Notes: a model not told the origin generated them from the letters alone. 27,240 bases of DNA from an uncultured Oscillospiraceae bacterium (GCA_934597165.1 CAKTQP010000026.1:1-27240); one strand, 5' to 3'; shown: positions 1 through 9,417, numbered from the stretch's first letter. A program made the numbers and translations.

Positions 1-1994
1 TAGGTCTGATCCTCGAAGATTTCTTCGTCATCCACGCCGTCAGTGTAAGTGACGGTGTAGGTTTCGGCAGGAGGCAGCTGCGCACAGGTGACTTTGAAGG
101 TGACAGGAAGCGTACCGCTCTTCACTCTCACGCTATCCTTGTCGTAGTTGCTGTCGAACTCCACCACGATGGTCTGAGTCTCTGCCTCTCCGGCAGCAAG
201 CTGATGTGTCTCACCTGTATCCTTATTGTACCGGTCAAGATACTTCTTTGCTTCAACCGTGATGGTGGAGGTGAACTTGCCGTCCTTGTCCCCCAAAGTA
301 ATAGCGGAGTAACCGCCCACCGATGTATCGTATTCCTTAACGGTGTGGCTGTCGCCGTTGACACATTCCACCTTGATGTCGCTCAACAGCTCCTTTATCA
401 AGTGCTTGCTTTTTGCTTCCCACTGTGCGGTATAGGTAACGTTCTCGGTGACGGTTTCGGCTACTTCAGGCGCCCAGCCCTTGAAGATATAGCCATCATG
501 CGTGGGGGCGACACCGTTGTTGTACGCAGGGGTCACCGTGCCGCTTTCCAGGTTGCTGTGAACCTCATCCGCGAAATAGGTTCCGCCTCTGCCGTCGGTG
601 TAGGTGACGGTGTACTGCTCGGAAGGAGTGGTGCCGCCTGCCTCCGGCGTCATGGTCAGGTCGGTGAGGACCCACATGGTGCCGTCGGAACCGTCGCTCG
701 TATCGCCTTTATAGCGCTGATAATTCACGAATTTACCGTTGATTTTCAGCTTGGTGTCGGGTCCGAATACATAAGTGGTATTTTCACTTTCGACATAGCC
801 CACAGCCACCACATACACACCATAATGATAGGTCTTTCCGGCTTCAAAAGCGGTGATTTTATTTTTATAAATTCCGCTTCCCCACTCCGGCTCTGTAGAA
901 ATCAGGCCGGTATTGCTGTCCAGCTCCCACCATTCACCACGGTATACGTAGTTTACACCGTCGGGCACCTTGCCGGTGAACACCGGCTTGTCGCCGTCCT
1001 TGAAGCTGACGGTGACATCGTTGATCTCCACTACATCAATGACGGTCACAGTAGGCAGGGTGATCGTTTTAATGGCAGGGATATACATGGAACCGCCGAC
1101 GAAAGGTGCGGACACTTTTTTTCCATTCACGGTAATGACAGTTTCACTGCTGAAGGAATACCCGTCTTTCGGCTTCAGCATAAGGGAATACACATACTTC
1201 TTGCCGCTTTCAAATTCCGTGATGGTCGGCAGAGAACCGTGGGAGCCGTTGTCGGAATACCAAGCGGCAACGGGTTCGTTGCCGTCAAACTGCTGCCAGC
1301 ATTCATAGGCAATCTCATATTTGTCCATATCTTCAATGGCTACCCATGCCATTGCCTGCGGTGCATCGCCGGGCTGATAATTGAATTTTGCATTCTCAAT
1401 CGTCGCCGTAGCGATGGTACTTTCCGCCTGACTGTTTTCCTGCACGATCAGGTCATAGGTGTAGTCATATGTCTGATATTCGTAAACATCGGTAAGTTCC
1501 GTGAAAACACCGGTCGCATCCGGGTGCTCATTGAAATACTGCTTTGCCGCTTCTAAATCCGTGCTAAAGTCAACCAGATCACCGGATGCGGGAGTGAAAG
1601 TGTAAAACTCTGCACTTTCAGTATGGTCACGCTTCGTCTGCCCGGTCCCGTCTTTGCGTGTAACAGTTCCCCTGGCTGTATACGGTGCTTCAATCTCGGT
1701 CTGGAGATTTGCAAGTGCAGCCTGCAACGTACCTACACCGCCTTTTAGAAACTCTTCCGTGCTTTTATGGACTTGTGTTGTTTCGACCACCGTGCCATCC
1801 GAATCTTTAATGGAAACATTGGCGGTTACATTGACTTGCGTGTGATATGCATGCTTGTTGTCAGTAGAACTCGTTACTCCTTCCGGAAGAAAATCCAGCT
1901 CGGTGGCAAACGCCGACATCGGCGCCAGCGACAGCACCATGCACAGCGTGAGCAGGGTTGCCAGCAGCCTGTTTTTTATGGTTGTGGTTTGCAT
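1..1994 (-). CDS. Secreted surface protein with InlB-type (Flg_new) repeat, partial
   Basis: This reading frame is open from an ATG at 1994 to the window edge (about 664 codons), so the C-terminus is missing. A ribosome binding site (AGGAGA, 2006-2011) precedes the ATG. Residues 1-30 form a signal peptide: basic start, hydrophobic core, and an SAFA cleavage site before TELDF. The middle holds beta-rich segments of bacterial-Ig or MucBP style. At about residues 451-526 there is a Listeria-Bacteroides (InlB B) repeat, running from TYTVTYTDG to a GYIFKGW core and TYTAQW. A second copy appears to begin at the window edge (ETYTVTYTDG). The family is known for cell-surface adhesins and wall-anchored proteins. 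The anchor, if any, lies outside the window. Its ligand cannot be told from the sequence. It is transcribed away from everything else and appears monocistronic. Confidence 0.85.
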   Translation of the reverse strand, partial: MQTTTIKNRLLATLLTLCMVLSLAPMSAFATELDFLPEGVTSSTDNKHAYHTQVNVTANVSIKDSDGTVVETTQVHKSTEEFLKGGVGTLQAALANLQTEIEAPYTARGTVTRKDGTGQTKRDHTESAEFYTFTPASGDLVDFSTDLEAAKQYFNEHPDATGVFTELTDVYEYQTYDYTYDLIVQENSQAESTIATATIENAKFNYQPGDAPQAMAWVAIEDMDKYEIAYECWQQFDGNEPVAAWYSDNGSHGSLPTITEFESGKKYVYSLMLKPKDGYSFSSETVITVNGKKVSAPFVGGSMYIPAIKTITLPTVTVIDVVEINDVTVSFKDGDKPVFTGKVPDGVNYVYRGEWWELDSNTGLISTEPEWGSGIYKNKITAFEAGKTYHYGVYVVAVGYVESENTTYVFGPDTKLKINGKFVNYQRYKGDTSDGSDGTMWVLTDLTMTPEAGGTTPSEQYTVTYTDGRGGTYFADEVHSNLESGTVTPAYNNGVAPTHDGYIFKGWAPEVAETVTENVTYTAQWEAKSKHLIKELLSDIKVECVNGDSHTVKEYDTSVGGYSAITLGDKDGKFTSTITVEAKKYLDRYNKDTGETHQLAAGEAETQTIVVEFDSNYDKDSVRVKSGTLPVTFKVTCAQLPPAETYTVTYTDGVDDEEIFEDQT

Positions 1995-2120
1995 AGTTTG
2001 CTTTTTCTCCTTTCCGCGGCTTTGACCGCAATAAAAACGCTTTTGGAGGCTTGTCTCCATTTTTTTGGTACCCTACAACACCTCCTCATGATACAATCCT
2101 CAATATACTTAAACACGATC

Positions 2121-2129
2121 ATTATATCA
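2121..2129 (-). promoter_or_regulatory. Extended -10 promoter for the surface protein
   Basis: Read on the minus strand this is TGATATAAT, a perfect extended -10 (TGn-TATAAT). No convincing -35 is visible upstream. It would give a leader of about 120 nt before the start at 1994. Confidence 0.55.
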
Positions 2130-2278
2130 TGGAAGGGAGTGTAATTCCGTGCAGTTTCCGAAGTGGCAATGGACTCTTTTGGCAATCGGTCTCGTGTCTC
2201 GCGTTTCTTTGGCGTGGAAATACGGCATCATGGTATCCAACGAACGGCAGCGGAGCAGCGCTCCTGTTGGTCGGTCAC
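2130..2278. other. Intergenic stretch without a recognisable gene
   Basis: This lies between the surface-protein promoter and the terminator of the dehydratase operon. Short open frames exist on both strands, but none has a ribosome binding site or a recognisable protein. I see no RNA gene or repeat here. Confidence 0.5.
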
Positions 2279-2317
2279 AAAAGCAAAAGGGAGAGGCTTC
2301 ATAAGGAAGCCTCTCCC
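2279..2317 (-). terminator. Rho-independent terminator of the dehydratase/activase operon
   Basis: A perfect 12-bp stem (arms 2289-2300 and 2306-2317, GGGAGAGGCTTC with its complement) encloses a 5-nt loop. On the minus strand it is followed by TTTTGCTTTTG. It sits 21 bases past the stop of the gene ending at 2338. A T-run also follows on the plus strand, but no plus-strand gene is present there. Confidence 0.85.
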
Positions 2318-2337
2318 TTGGGTCTCTTTTTTGCAAT

Positions 2338-3663
<1,326 letters not shown>

Positions 3664-3702
3664 AGGCGTTCTTTCCTTTCCGGGCAGTTGTGCATTCTCG
3701 CG

Positions 3703-6648
3703 TCAACCCTGACTTTCCCGTGCTTTCCGGGCTTCGATGGCGGCGATCAGGCTGCGGATTCGGATTTTGACCGCACCCAGGTTGCTGATGTCGTCGATCT
3801 TCAGCTGGGTGTACAGCTTCCCGCCGTCCTCCAGGATGGTGCGCATCTCGTCGGTGGTGATGGCGTCCACGCCGCAGCCGAAGCTGACCAGCTGGATCAG
3901 CTCCATGTCCGGCTGGGTGCAGACGTAGCGAGCAGCGTTGTACATCCGCGCGTGATACGTCCACTGGTTCAGCACCTTCCGAGGCGCCTTGTCCATGTGA
4001 TAGGCCACGCTGTCCTCGGTGATGAGCACGAACCCGAACCCGGTCACCAGCTCGTTGATGCCGTGGTTGACCTCCGGGTCGGTGTGGTAGGGACGGCCAG
4101 CCACCACCATGATGGGCAGGTCCCGCTCCCGGGCGTAGGCGATGTACTCGTCTGCCGTCTTGCGCAGGTCGTTCTTGAAGGCGTCGTAGGCGTCGTAGGC
4201 GGCCTTGACCGCGGCAGCGGTCTCCCGCTTGGGGATGTTGAATTCCTCCATAAAGTAGGTCTCCGCCCGCTTCTTGAAGTCGTGGGGACGATGAAGGCCA
4301 AAGTAGGGGTGGAGGAACCGGGCGTCCTTCAGCTGCGGCAGGTTGGCGGCGATCAGGTCGGGGTAGTAGGCCACCACCGGACAGTTGTAGTTGTTGTCGC
4401 TGACGCCCTCATCGAAGTTGTAGCTCATGCAGGGGTAGAAGATGGTGTCCACCCCGTCCTCTAACAGGCTCAGCACGTGGCCATGGACCAGCTTGGCTGG
4501 GTAGCACACCGTATCCGACGGGATGGTGCGCTGCCCCTTGATGTACAGCTTTCGGCTGGATTCCGGAGACAGCACCACTTCAAAATTAAGCTTGGTGAAG
4601 AAGGCGTACCAGAAGGGCAGGTTTTCGTAGGCGTTCAGCCCAAAGGGGATGCCGATCTTGCCCCGGATGCCGTTGCCTTCCCCCTTGCCCTCCATGGCGC
4701 GGAGCTTTTCGTATTTGTACCGCATCAGGTCGGGCAGGGGATGCTTCTCTCCGCCCAGAGGCTTGGAACAACGGTTGCCGGAGATGAACCGACGGCCGCC
4801 GTCGAAGGTATTTACCGTCAGGCTGCAATGGTTGGTGCAGCCGTTGCAGGTCAGGGGCTTGGCGGTGTGCTGGAAATGTGCCAGCTCTTCCGCCGTCAGG
4901 ATGGTGCTCTTCTCCAGCGCCAGCTTCTTGGCCGCCAGCGCCGCGCCGAACGCGCCCATGATACCGGCGATGGTGGGACGGATGACGTTCCGATGCAACT
5001 CCTGTTCAAAGGCGCGGAGCACCGCGTCATTGTGGAAGGTGCCGCCCTGGACGACGATGTGCTGCCCCAGGTCGTCGGCGGAAGCCATGCGGAGCACCTT
5101 GTAGATGGCGTTCTTCACGATGGAGATGGACAGACCCGCCGAAATGTCCTCCACGCTGGCGCCGTCCTTCTGAGCCTGCTTCACGGAGGAGTTCATGAAC
5201 ACGGTGCAGCGGCTGCCCAGGTTCACGGGGTGCTTGGCGAACAGACCCAGCTTTGCAAAGTCGGCGATGTCATAGCCCAACGCCCGGGCGAAGGTCTCGA
5301 TAAAGGAGCCGCAGCCGGAGGAACAGGCTTCGTTGAGCATGATGGAGTCCACCGCGCCGTTGCGAATTTTGAAGCACTTCATATCCTGGCCGCCGATGTC
5401 GATGATGAAATCCACGTCCGGGTTGAAGTGAGCGGCGGCGTTGTAGTGGGCCACCGTTTCCACCAGACCCAGGTCACAGCGGAAGGCGTTTTTGATGAGA
5501 TCCTCGCCGTAGCCGGTGACGGCGCTGCCCCGGATGGTGATGCGGTCGCCGCAGAGCTGATAAATTTTATCCAGCTGCTCCTTGACGATGGACACCGGGT
5601 TGCCCATGTTGGAGTGATAATAGGTGTAGAGCAGACCGCCGTCCGGGGCGATGAGGGCCAGTTTCGTGGTGGTAGAACCGGCGTCGATGCCCAGATAGGC
5701 GTCGCCGGTGTAGGCGGCGATGTCCACCTCCGGCGGATGCTGGCTGTTGTGGCGGGCGCAGAAGGCGTCGTACTCCGCCTGGCTCTCGAACAGGGGAGGG
5801 GCGGTGTCCAAGCTGGTGACGGCGGAGCGGCTCTCCTCCAGCTTTTTCAGCTGGTCGTCAAACAGGTGGGCGTCATAATCCGAGGCACACAGCGCTGCGC
5901 CGATGGCGGCAAAGCAGTCGCCGTCCTCCGGGAAGATGGCGTGCTCCTCATCCAGCTGCAAGGTCTCCACAAACCGTTCCCGCAGTCCCATCAGGAAGTG
6001 CAGGGGGCCGCCCAAAAAGACGATCTTTCCCTTCAGCTCCCGCCCCTGGGTCAGACCGGCGATGGTCTGATCGACCACCGCCTGGAAGATGGACGCGGCC
6101 ACGTCCTCCTTCCGGCCGCCCTGGTTCAGGATGGGCTGGATGTCACTCTTGGCGAACACGCCGCAGCGGCTGGCGATGGGGTAGATTTTTTCGTGCTTCA
6201 GCGCCAGCTTGTCCAGCTCGTCGCCGGTCACGTTCATGAGGGTGGCCATCTGGTCGATGAACGCCCCGGTGCCGCCGGCGCAGCTGCCGTTCATACGCTC
6301 TTCCAGCGCGCCGCCGAAGAAGATGATCTTGGCGTCCTCGCCGCCCAGCTCGATGACCGCGTCAGTGCCGGGGATGAAGGTGTCCACCGCGGCGGCAGTG
6401 GCGTACACCTCCTGCACGAAGTCGATGCCGCTGGCCTTGGACACGCCCAGACCGGCGGAGCCGGTGATGACCATTTGCACCTGATGGCCCAGGAGCTTGT
6501 CCTTGATGCGTTCCAAAATCTCGCAGGTCTTCTCCCGCACCTTGGAAAAATGCCGCTCGTAGGAGCGGAACAGCAGAGTGTTCTGTTCGTCCAGTACCAC
6601 GACCTTGACGGTGGTGGAACCGATGTCAATACCAATACGAAGGTTCAT
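3703..6648 (-). CDS. Acyl-CoA dehydratase activase, double BadF/HgdC ATPase plus DUF2229
   Basis: This 981-residue protein has two ASKHA-fold ATPase domains in tandem. The first begins GIDIGSTTVK (residue ~5), with ELGGEDAK and a cluster-binding motif CAGGTGAF (~119). The second begins GIDAGSTTTK (~318), with DIGGQDMK and CSSGCGSF (~438). A DUF2229-type region follows, starting at a Cys motif CNGCTNHC (~597), with later SDTVCYPAK and YPCMSYN segments. Such proteins hydrolyse ATP to inject an electron into 2-hydroxyacyl-CoA dehydratases. The start at 6648 follows AGGTG at eight bases. The protein ends where fused homologs continue into the HgdB-like part, which here is the next gene (2338-3663). 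Two inverted repeats lie upstream. ATPase assignment is firm; the physiological substrate is not. Confidence 0.88.
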   Translation of the reverse strand: MNLRIGIDIGSTTVKVVVLDEQNTLLFRSYERHFSKVREKTCEILERIKDKLLGHQVQMVITGSAGLGVSKASGIDFVQEVYATAAAVDTFIPGTDAVIELGGEDAKIIFFGGALEERMNGSCAGGTGAFIDQMATLMNVTGDELDKLALKHEKIYPIASRCGVFAKSDIQPILNQGGRKEDVAASIFQAVVDQTIAGLTQGRELKGKIVFLGGPLHFLMGLRERFVETLQLDEEHAIFPEDGDCFAAIGAALCASDYDAHLFDDQLKKLEESRSAVTSLDTAPPLFESQAEYDAFCARHNSQHPPEVDIAAYTGDAYLGIDAGSTTTKLALIAPDGGLLYTYYHSNMGNPVSIVKEQLDKIYQLCGDRITIRGSAVTGYGEDLIKNAFRCDLGLVETVAHYNAAAHFNPDVDFIIDIGGQDMKCFKIRNGAVDSIMLNEACSSGCGSFIETFARALGYDIADFAKLGLFAKHPVNLGSRCTVFMNSSVKQAQKDGASVEDISAGLSISIVKNAIYKVLRMASADDLGQHIVVQGGTFHNDAVLRAFEQELHRNVIRPTIAGIMGAFGAALAAKKLALEKSTILTAEELAHFQHTAKPLTCNGCTNHCSLTVNTFDGGRRFISGNRCSKPLGGEKHPLPDLMRYKYEKLRAMEGKGEGNGIRGKIGIPFGLNAYENLPFWYAFFTKLNFEVVLSPESSRKLYIKGQRTIPSDTVCYPAKLVHGHVLSLLEDGVDTIFYPCMSYNFDEGVSDNNYNCPVVAYYPDLIAANLPQLKDARFLHPYFGLHRPHDFKKRAETYFMEEFNIPKRETAAAVKAAYDAYDAFKNDLRKTADEYIAYARERDLPIMVVAGRPYHTDPEVNHGINELVTGFGFVLITEDSVAYHMDKAPRKVLNQWTYHARMYNAARYVCTQPDMELIQLVSFGCGVDAITTDEMRTILEDGGKLYTQLKIDDISNLGAVKIRIRSLIAAIEARKARESQG

Positions 6649-6667
6649 ACATTTTCACCTAAAACAG

Positions 6668-6686
6668 TTCACATCGAAAATGTGAA
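6668..6686. repeat. Inverted repeat in the leader of the activase gene
   Basis: TTCACAT (6668-6674) and ATGTGAA (6680-6686) are perfect 7-bp arms around CGAAA. The repeat lies 20 bases before the activase start, just upstream of its ribosome binding site. It could be an operator or a leader hairpin. Confidence 0.5.
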
Positions 6687-6760
6687 AAAATTTGTAAGAT
6701 TTTTTGGTTCGCCCTCAATTCTAACCGAATTCCACTGGAATAGCAAGCAGTAACCCATGG

Positions 6761-6777
6761 ACAAACTGGCAGTTTGT
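6761..6777. repeat. 17-base perfect palindrome upstream of the activase
   Basis: ACAAACTG and CAGTTTGT are perfect 8-base arms around a single G. It lies 113 bases upstream of the activase start, where an operator would be expected. It has no T-tract of its own. Confidence 0.45.
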
Positions 6778-6778
6778 T

Positions 6779-6821
6779 GAAAACAGACAAAGGGTCTCCC
6801 CATGGCGAACGGGGGAGACCC
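6779..6821 (-). terminator. Terminator of the Gx-family gene
   Basis: A perfect 10-bp stem (arms 6792-6801 and 6812-6821, GGGTCTCCCC and its complement) is followed on the minus strand by TTTGTCTGTTTTC. It lies 6 bases past the stop at 6828. Confidence 0.7.
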
Positions 6822-6827
6822 CTATGG

Positions 6828-7322
6828 TTACAAAAGGATGTGCCGGGTCTGCCGCAGGACGAAGGCGGAGAGCAGGCCAATGCCGATGCCAGCCAAGATA
6901 CCGGTCAGACAGAGGACGAGGAAATACCAGGCGATCTGCCAGGCGTGGGTCAGCAATCCAGCGGCCAAGATCTGCCCAGCGTTGTGCGCCACCCCACCGG
7001 CCACGCAGACCAGGATGGTGTTGTCCGGATGGGCGCGGCTCAGGGGGAGCATCACCGCCAAGCTGACGATGGCGCCGGCAGCACTGAAAGCCAGGCTGAA
7101 GGCGTTGCCGAACAGAATGCCCACCAGCAGCACCCGCAGCAGGGAGATGGCACAGGCGTCCCGAAAGCTCAGTCGGTAGAGGGCGAAGATGGTCACCGTG
7201 TTGGCCAGCCCCAACTTCACGCCGGGGGCGGCTACCGTCCACGGGATGAGATTCTCCAAATAGCTCAGTGCGATGGCCAGCGCCACCAAAATGCCATAAG
7301 CCGCCACTTTCTTTGCCTTCAT
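6828..7322 (-). CDS. Gx transporter family / heptaprenyl diphosphate synthase component I-like membrane protein
   Basis: This is a 164-residue, very hydrophobic protein with about five membrane segments (for example VAAYGILVALAIALSYLE at the N-terminus). It has the family's PGVKLGLANTVTIFALY segment and a conserved GVAHNAGQ motif, matching the Hpre_diP_synt_I/Gx transporter family. The family resembles ECF-transporter substrate subunits, and its cargo is unknown. I chose the ATG at 7322 because AAGGAG lies nine bases upstream. An in-frame ATG at 7331 abuts that AAGGAG, so it is less likely. In many Clostridia this gene follows a NusG-like (NusG_II) gene; none is present here. It appears monocistronic, with its own promoter and terminator. 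Confidence 0.82.
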   Translation of the reverse strand: MKAKKVAAYGILVALAIALSYLENLIPWTVAAPGVKLGLANTVTIFALYRLSFRDACAISLLRVLLVGILFGNAFSLAFSAAGAIVSLAVMLPLSRAHPDNTILVCVAGGVAHNAGQILAAGLLTHAWQIAWYFLVLCLTGILAGIGIGLLSAFVLRQTRHILL

Positions 7323-7409
7323 GGATGCCATCTCCTTCTCTGCGCCGCCGGGACGGGCGAGCGGTCCGGGTTTGGGGTGATTGCTATACCATAGTAAAAA
7401 GATACCTTA

Positions 7410-7438
7410 ATTATAACAAGAAAAGGGCGTGAATACAA
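7410..7438 (-). promoter_or_regulatory. Sigma-A-type promoter of the Gx-family gene
   Basis: On the minus strand TTGTAT (7433-7438) and TATAAT (7410-7415) are separated by exactly 17 bases. The expected transcript starts near 7403, about 80 nt before the start codon. Confidence 0.75.
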
Positions 7439-7460
7439 GAAAAAGCCGACCAGACCGGAC

Positions 7461-7496
7461 AAAAACCGCCTGTTTCCGGGGAAACAGACGGTTTTT
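7461..7496 (-). terminator. Terminator of the phosphatase gene (possibly bidirectional)
   Basis: A long stem with one mismatch (AAAAACCG, CTGTTTC and their complements around CCGG) has an A-run on one side and a T-run on the other. It lies 9 bases past the stop at 7506 on the minus strand. Confidence 0.8.
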
Positions 7497-7505
7497 CCAG
7501 CAGAA

Positions 7506-7958
7506 TCAGAAGCCCAGATGAGCCAAAAGCCCCTGGCAGCCCCGGGTGATGTCCGCATAGGTCCGGTCGAAGTGGCCGCAGTACCAGGGGTCGGCGATGT
7601 CGCCGGGGGTGTCGGTGAAGTCCAGCAGCAGCTTCAACTTTCCCTCCGGGTCAGCCTTCAAAATGCGCATGGCGTTGGGCAGATTGTACGCCTCCATAGC
7701 CAGCAGATAGTCGTACCGGTCATAGTCCTCCCGCCGCAGCTGCCGAGCGGTCTTGCCCGCGGCGGAGATGCCATGCCGCGCCAGTTCCCGCACCGCAGGC
7801 GGGTATACTGGGTTGCCGATCTCCTCCCGACTGGTGGCCGCGGAGGCGATGTCAAATTGGTCTGCGATGCCGCGGGTGGCTACCATGTCCTTTAGGATGA
7901 ACTCAGCCATAGGCGAGCGACAAATGTTGCCGTGGCATAGGAACAGTATTTTAATCAT
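7506..7958 (-). CDS. Low-molecular-weight protein tyrosine phosphatase
   Basis: This 150-residue protein has the full family signature at the N-terminus, CHGNICRS, giving the CX5R phosphate loop with Cys8 as nucleophile and Arg14. The general-acid Asp lies in DPWYCG at residue 123. Length and layout match the cytosolic LMW-PTP family, which dephosphorylates phosphotyrosine, often on capsule/exopolysaccharide tyrosine kinases, or phosphoarginine (YwlE type). No tyrosine kinase gene is adjacent, so the target is unknown. The start at 7958 is preceded by AAGGAG about 12 bases upstream. A terminator follows immediately, so the gene is probably monocistronic. Confidence 0.93.
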   Translation of the reverse strand: MIKILFLCHGNICRSPMAEFILKDMVATRGIADQFDIASAATSREEIGNPVYPPAVRELARHGISAAGKTARQLRREDYDRYDYLLAMEAYNLPNAMRILKADPEGKLKLLLDFTDTPGDIADPWYCGHFDRTYADITRGCQGLLAHLGF

Positions 7959-7991
7959 CGGTTCTAAATCTCCTTAAATTAAGGTTTTTTA

Positions 7992-8003
7992 TTGATATAT
8001 CAA
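7992..8003. repeat. 12-base palindrome upstream of the phosphatase gene
   Basis: TTGATATATCAA is a perfect palindrome 34 bases upstream of the phosphatase start. It may contain the -10 region or be an operator. I found no well-spaced -35. Confidence 0.35.
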
Positions 8004-8039
8004 AGAAAACTCGGATGGTAGGAGGAGAACGGGAACATT

Positions 8040-8064
8040 GCATATCCTGGCATAAGTCTGCATA
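8040..8064. repeat. Three GCATA repeats phased at 10 bases
   Basis: GCATA begins at exactly 8040, 8050 and 8060, flanked by two copies of AACATTGC (8034 and 8064). The repeats lie about 80-100 bases upstream of the phosphatase gene. The helical phasing could indicate a protein-binding array; no function is known. Confidence 0.35.
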
Positions 8065-8148
8065 ACATTGCCCGCAAAAGTAGTATGATTTGTTGTAAAA
8101 CAACCTGTGATTTTGCAGCCTACAACATCATCGAAACGGGAGCATTCC

Positions 8149-8598
8149 TCATGCTCCTTCCGTCAGATACGCCTCCAAAATCTCAGCCGCCCTTCTGCAA
8201 GCCCCCACGCAAGGCCGACACTGATAATATTCCTCCGTCCGCACTGCGGGTTCTTCCAAATCCTCACCTTTCTCCAAACCGAGCAGCTCCCGACAGATCA
8301 AGCTGCCCTCCGATGCCGCAAAGGAGCCACACAGGCGCTGCACCAGCGCATACAGCGCCTGTTTTCCCGCAGCATCCGTCGGGTTCTGGTACCCGCACAG
8401 GTCGCCTAGCACCAGCACCATGCCGCTCACCGCGCCGCACACCTCGCGCAGCTTGCCAAACCCAGCGCCAAAGGGACTGGCTCGTTTGGCTGCCTCCTCC
8501 ACGCTCATGCCCAGCTCCTCTGCAAAAGCCGCATACACTGACTGGCTGCAATTATAGCCCATCCGGAACAGTTCTTCCGCTCTGTCTGCCTTGTTCAC
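8149..8598 (-). CDS. C_GCAxxG_C_C family protein (putative redox protein)
   Basis: This 149-residue protein matches the C_GCAxxG_C_C family (PF09719). It has GYNCSQSVYAAF near the N-terminus, then CGAVSGMVLVLGDLCG, and Cys residues in LICRELLG and a C-terminal CRPCVGAC. The family is frequent in anaerobes and is suspected to be redox-active or metal-binding, but no reaction is established. The start is a GTG at 8598 with a strong AGGAGG nine bases upstream. It lies 37 nt downstream of the O6-alkylguanine methyltransferase gene on the same strand, so they probably share a transcript. A 7-bp inverted repeat overlaps the stop codon, but it lacks a T-run and is a weak terminator candidate. Confidence 0.85.
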   Translation of the reverse strand: MNKADRAEELFRMGYNCSQSVYAAFAEELGMSVEEAAKRASPFGAGFGKLREVCGAVSGMVLVLGDLCGYQNPTDAAGKQALYALVQRLCGSFAASEGSLICRELLGLEKGEDLEEPAVRTEEYYQCRPCVGACRRAAEILEAYLTEGA

Positions 8599-8635
8599 CG
8601 GTCCTTCCTCCTATCTGTTTTTCTCAAAATGACGC

Positions 8636-9175
8636 TCAGAGCGCAGTGCCTTTCGTCGGGCGGAACAGACCGCTCATATCCACACCCTCCAAGGTCAGCA
8701 GCCGTTCCTTCTTGTCCACCCCGCCGGCGTAACCGGTCAGACTGCCGTTGGTGCCCACCACCCGGTGGCAGGGGATGAGGATGGAGATCGCATTGTGCCC
8801 CACGGCACCACCCACCGCCTGGGCGGACATGGTGGCGCGTCCCTGCTGTGCTGCCAGCTGGCGGGCAAGCGCTCCATAGGTGGTGGTCTGTCCATAGGGA
8901 ATTTGCAAGAGCAAGTCCCAGACCGCCCGACGGAAGGGGGAGCCAATGGGGTGCAGCGGCGGCAGGAAATCCGGTTCCCGACCGGAGAAATACACGTCTA
9001 GCCATCGTTTGGTCTCGGTCAAGATGTCGGTCTCCTCCCGGATGGGCTCCGCCGGGAGATTGGAGCCAAAATACTTCTCCCCGTCAAACCACAGACCCGT
9101 CAAGCCCAGCTCATCCGCTGCCAAGAGGATGCCGCCGAGGGGGGAGTCGTACGTACAAATGGATACCGTCGTCAT
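8636..9175 (-). CDS. ogt: Methylated-DNA--protein-cysteine methyltransferase
   Basis: This 179-residue protein removes alkyl groups from O6-alkylguanine in DNA by irreversible transfer to its own Cys. The active site IPCHRVVG is present with Cys136. The GSPFRRAVWDLL segment and the helix-turn-helix region (YGQTTTYGALARQL) are typical of Ogt/AdaB. The start at 9175 is chosen because AAAGGTG sits six bases upstream; an ATG 11 codons earlier would put extra residues before the family's usual start. It is the first gene of a likely two-gene operon with the C_GCAxxG_C_C protein. The gene has no Ada N-terminal domain, so it is a repair enzyme only, not an adaptive-response regulator. Confidence 0.93.
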   Translation of the reverse strand: MTTVSICTYDSPLGGILLAADELGLTGLWFDGEKYFGSNLPAEPIREETDILTETKRWLDVYFSGREPDFLPPLHPIGSPFRRAVWDLLLQIPYGQTTTYGALARQLAAQQGRATMSAQAVGGAVGHNAISILIPCHRVVGTNGSLTGYAGGVDKKERLLTLEGVDMSGLFRPTKGTAL

Positions 9176-9216
9176 GTACGTCACCTTTCTTCCTAATACA
9201 GAATACATCTGTGCCA

Positions 9217-9222
9217 GTATAA
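9217..9222 (-). promoter_or_regulatory. Probable -10 element for ogt
   Basis: On the minus strand this reads TATACT preceded by TGT, an extended -10. It lies 42 bases upstream of the ogt start. The -35 is weak. The promoter diverges from the LytTR promoter about 85 bases away. Confidence 0.5.
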
Positions 9223-9304
9223 CATATTCTAAGCTGTTTCCGCACCCTGATCGGCGGCTTCCTACACATTCGGAACAAGAATTGGGCAGTTTGCACCAAA
9301 TTAC

Positions 9305-9333
9305 TTGAAATGGACGCAGAGGGTGGGTATAAT
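9305..9333 (+). promoter_or_regulatory. Sigma-A promoter of the LytTR regulator
   Basis: TTGAAA (9305-9310) and TATAAT (9328-9333) are separated by exactly 17 bases. Transcription should begin near 9340, giving a leader of about 78 nt that contains the first GTTAG-N6-CTAAC repeat. Confidence 0.8.
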
Positions 9334-9362
9334 AGAAAGCGCTTGAACAAATGTCCCCAACG

Positions 9363-9378
9363 GTTAGTGATAGCTAAC
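9363..9378. promoter_or_regulatory. Candidate LytTR operator, copy 1
   Basis: GTTAG-TGATAG-CTAAC is an inverted repeat in the leader of the LytTR gene. Each half resembles the LytTR half-site core GTTnR. Copy 2 (9977-9992) matches it at 14 of 16 positions. Confidence 0.6.
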
Positions 9379-9417
9379 TTTTGGAAGACAAGGTACCCTA
9401 TGCGAGAAAGGCTGTTC

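Noticed and set aside
204..1556. Plus-strand frame of 450 codons
   Set aside because: It is opposite the surface protein frame, which has a signal peptide, ribosome binding site and InlB repeat. The plus-strand frame has none of these.
2044..2066. Short hairpin followed by seven Ts on the plus strand
   Set aside because: The stem is only five base pairs, and no plus-strand gene lies upstream to be terminated.
1976..2090. Possible 37-codon leader peptide (starting MRRCCRVPKKW) upstream of and overlapping the surface protein start
   Set aside because: There is no ribosome binding site before its ATG. The basic composition follows from the AG-rich leader, and no regulatory hairpin is apparent.
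4477..6753. Long plus-strand frame of 758 codons opposite the activase gene
   Set aside because: It has low complexity, lacks a ribosome binding site and recognisable domains, and lies antisense to a clear two-domain ATPase. It is a shadow caused by GC-rich codon use.
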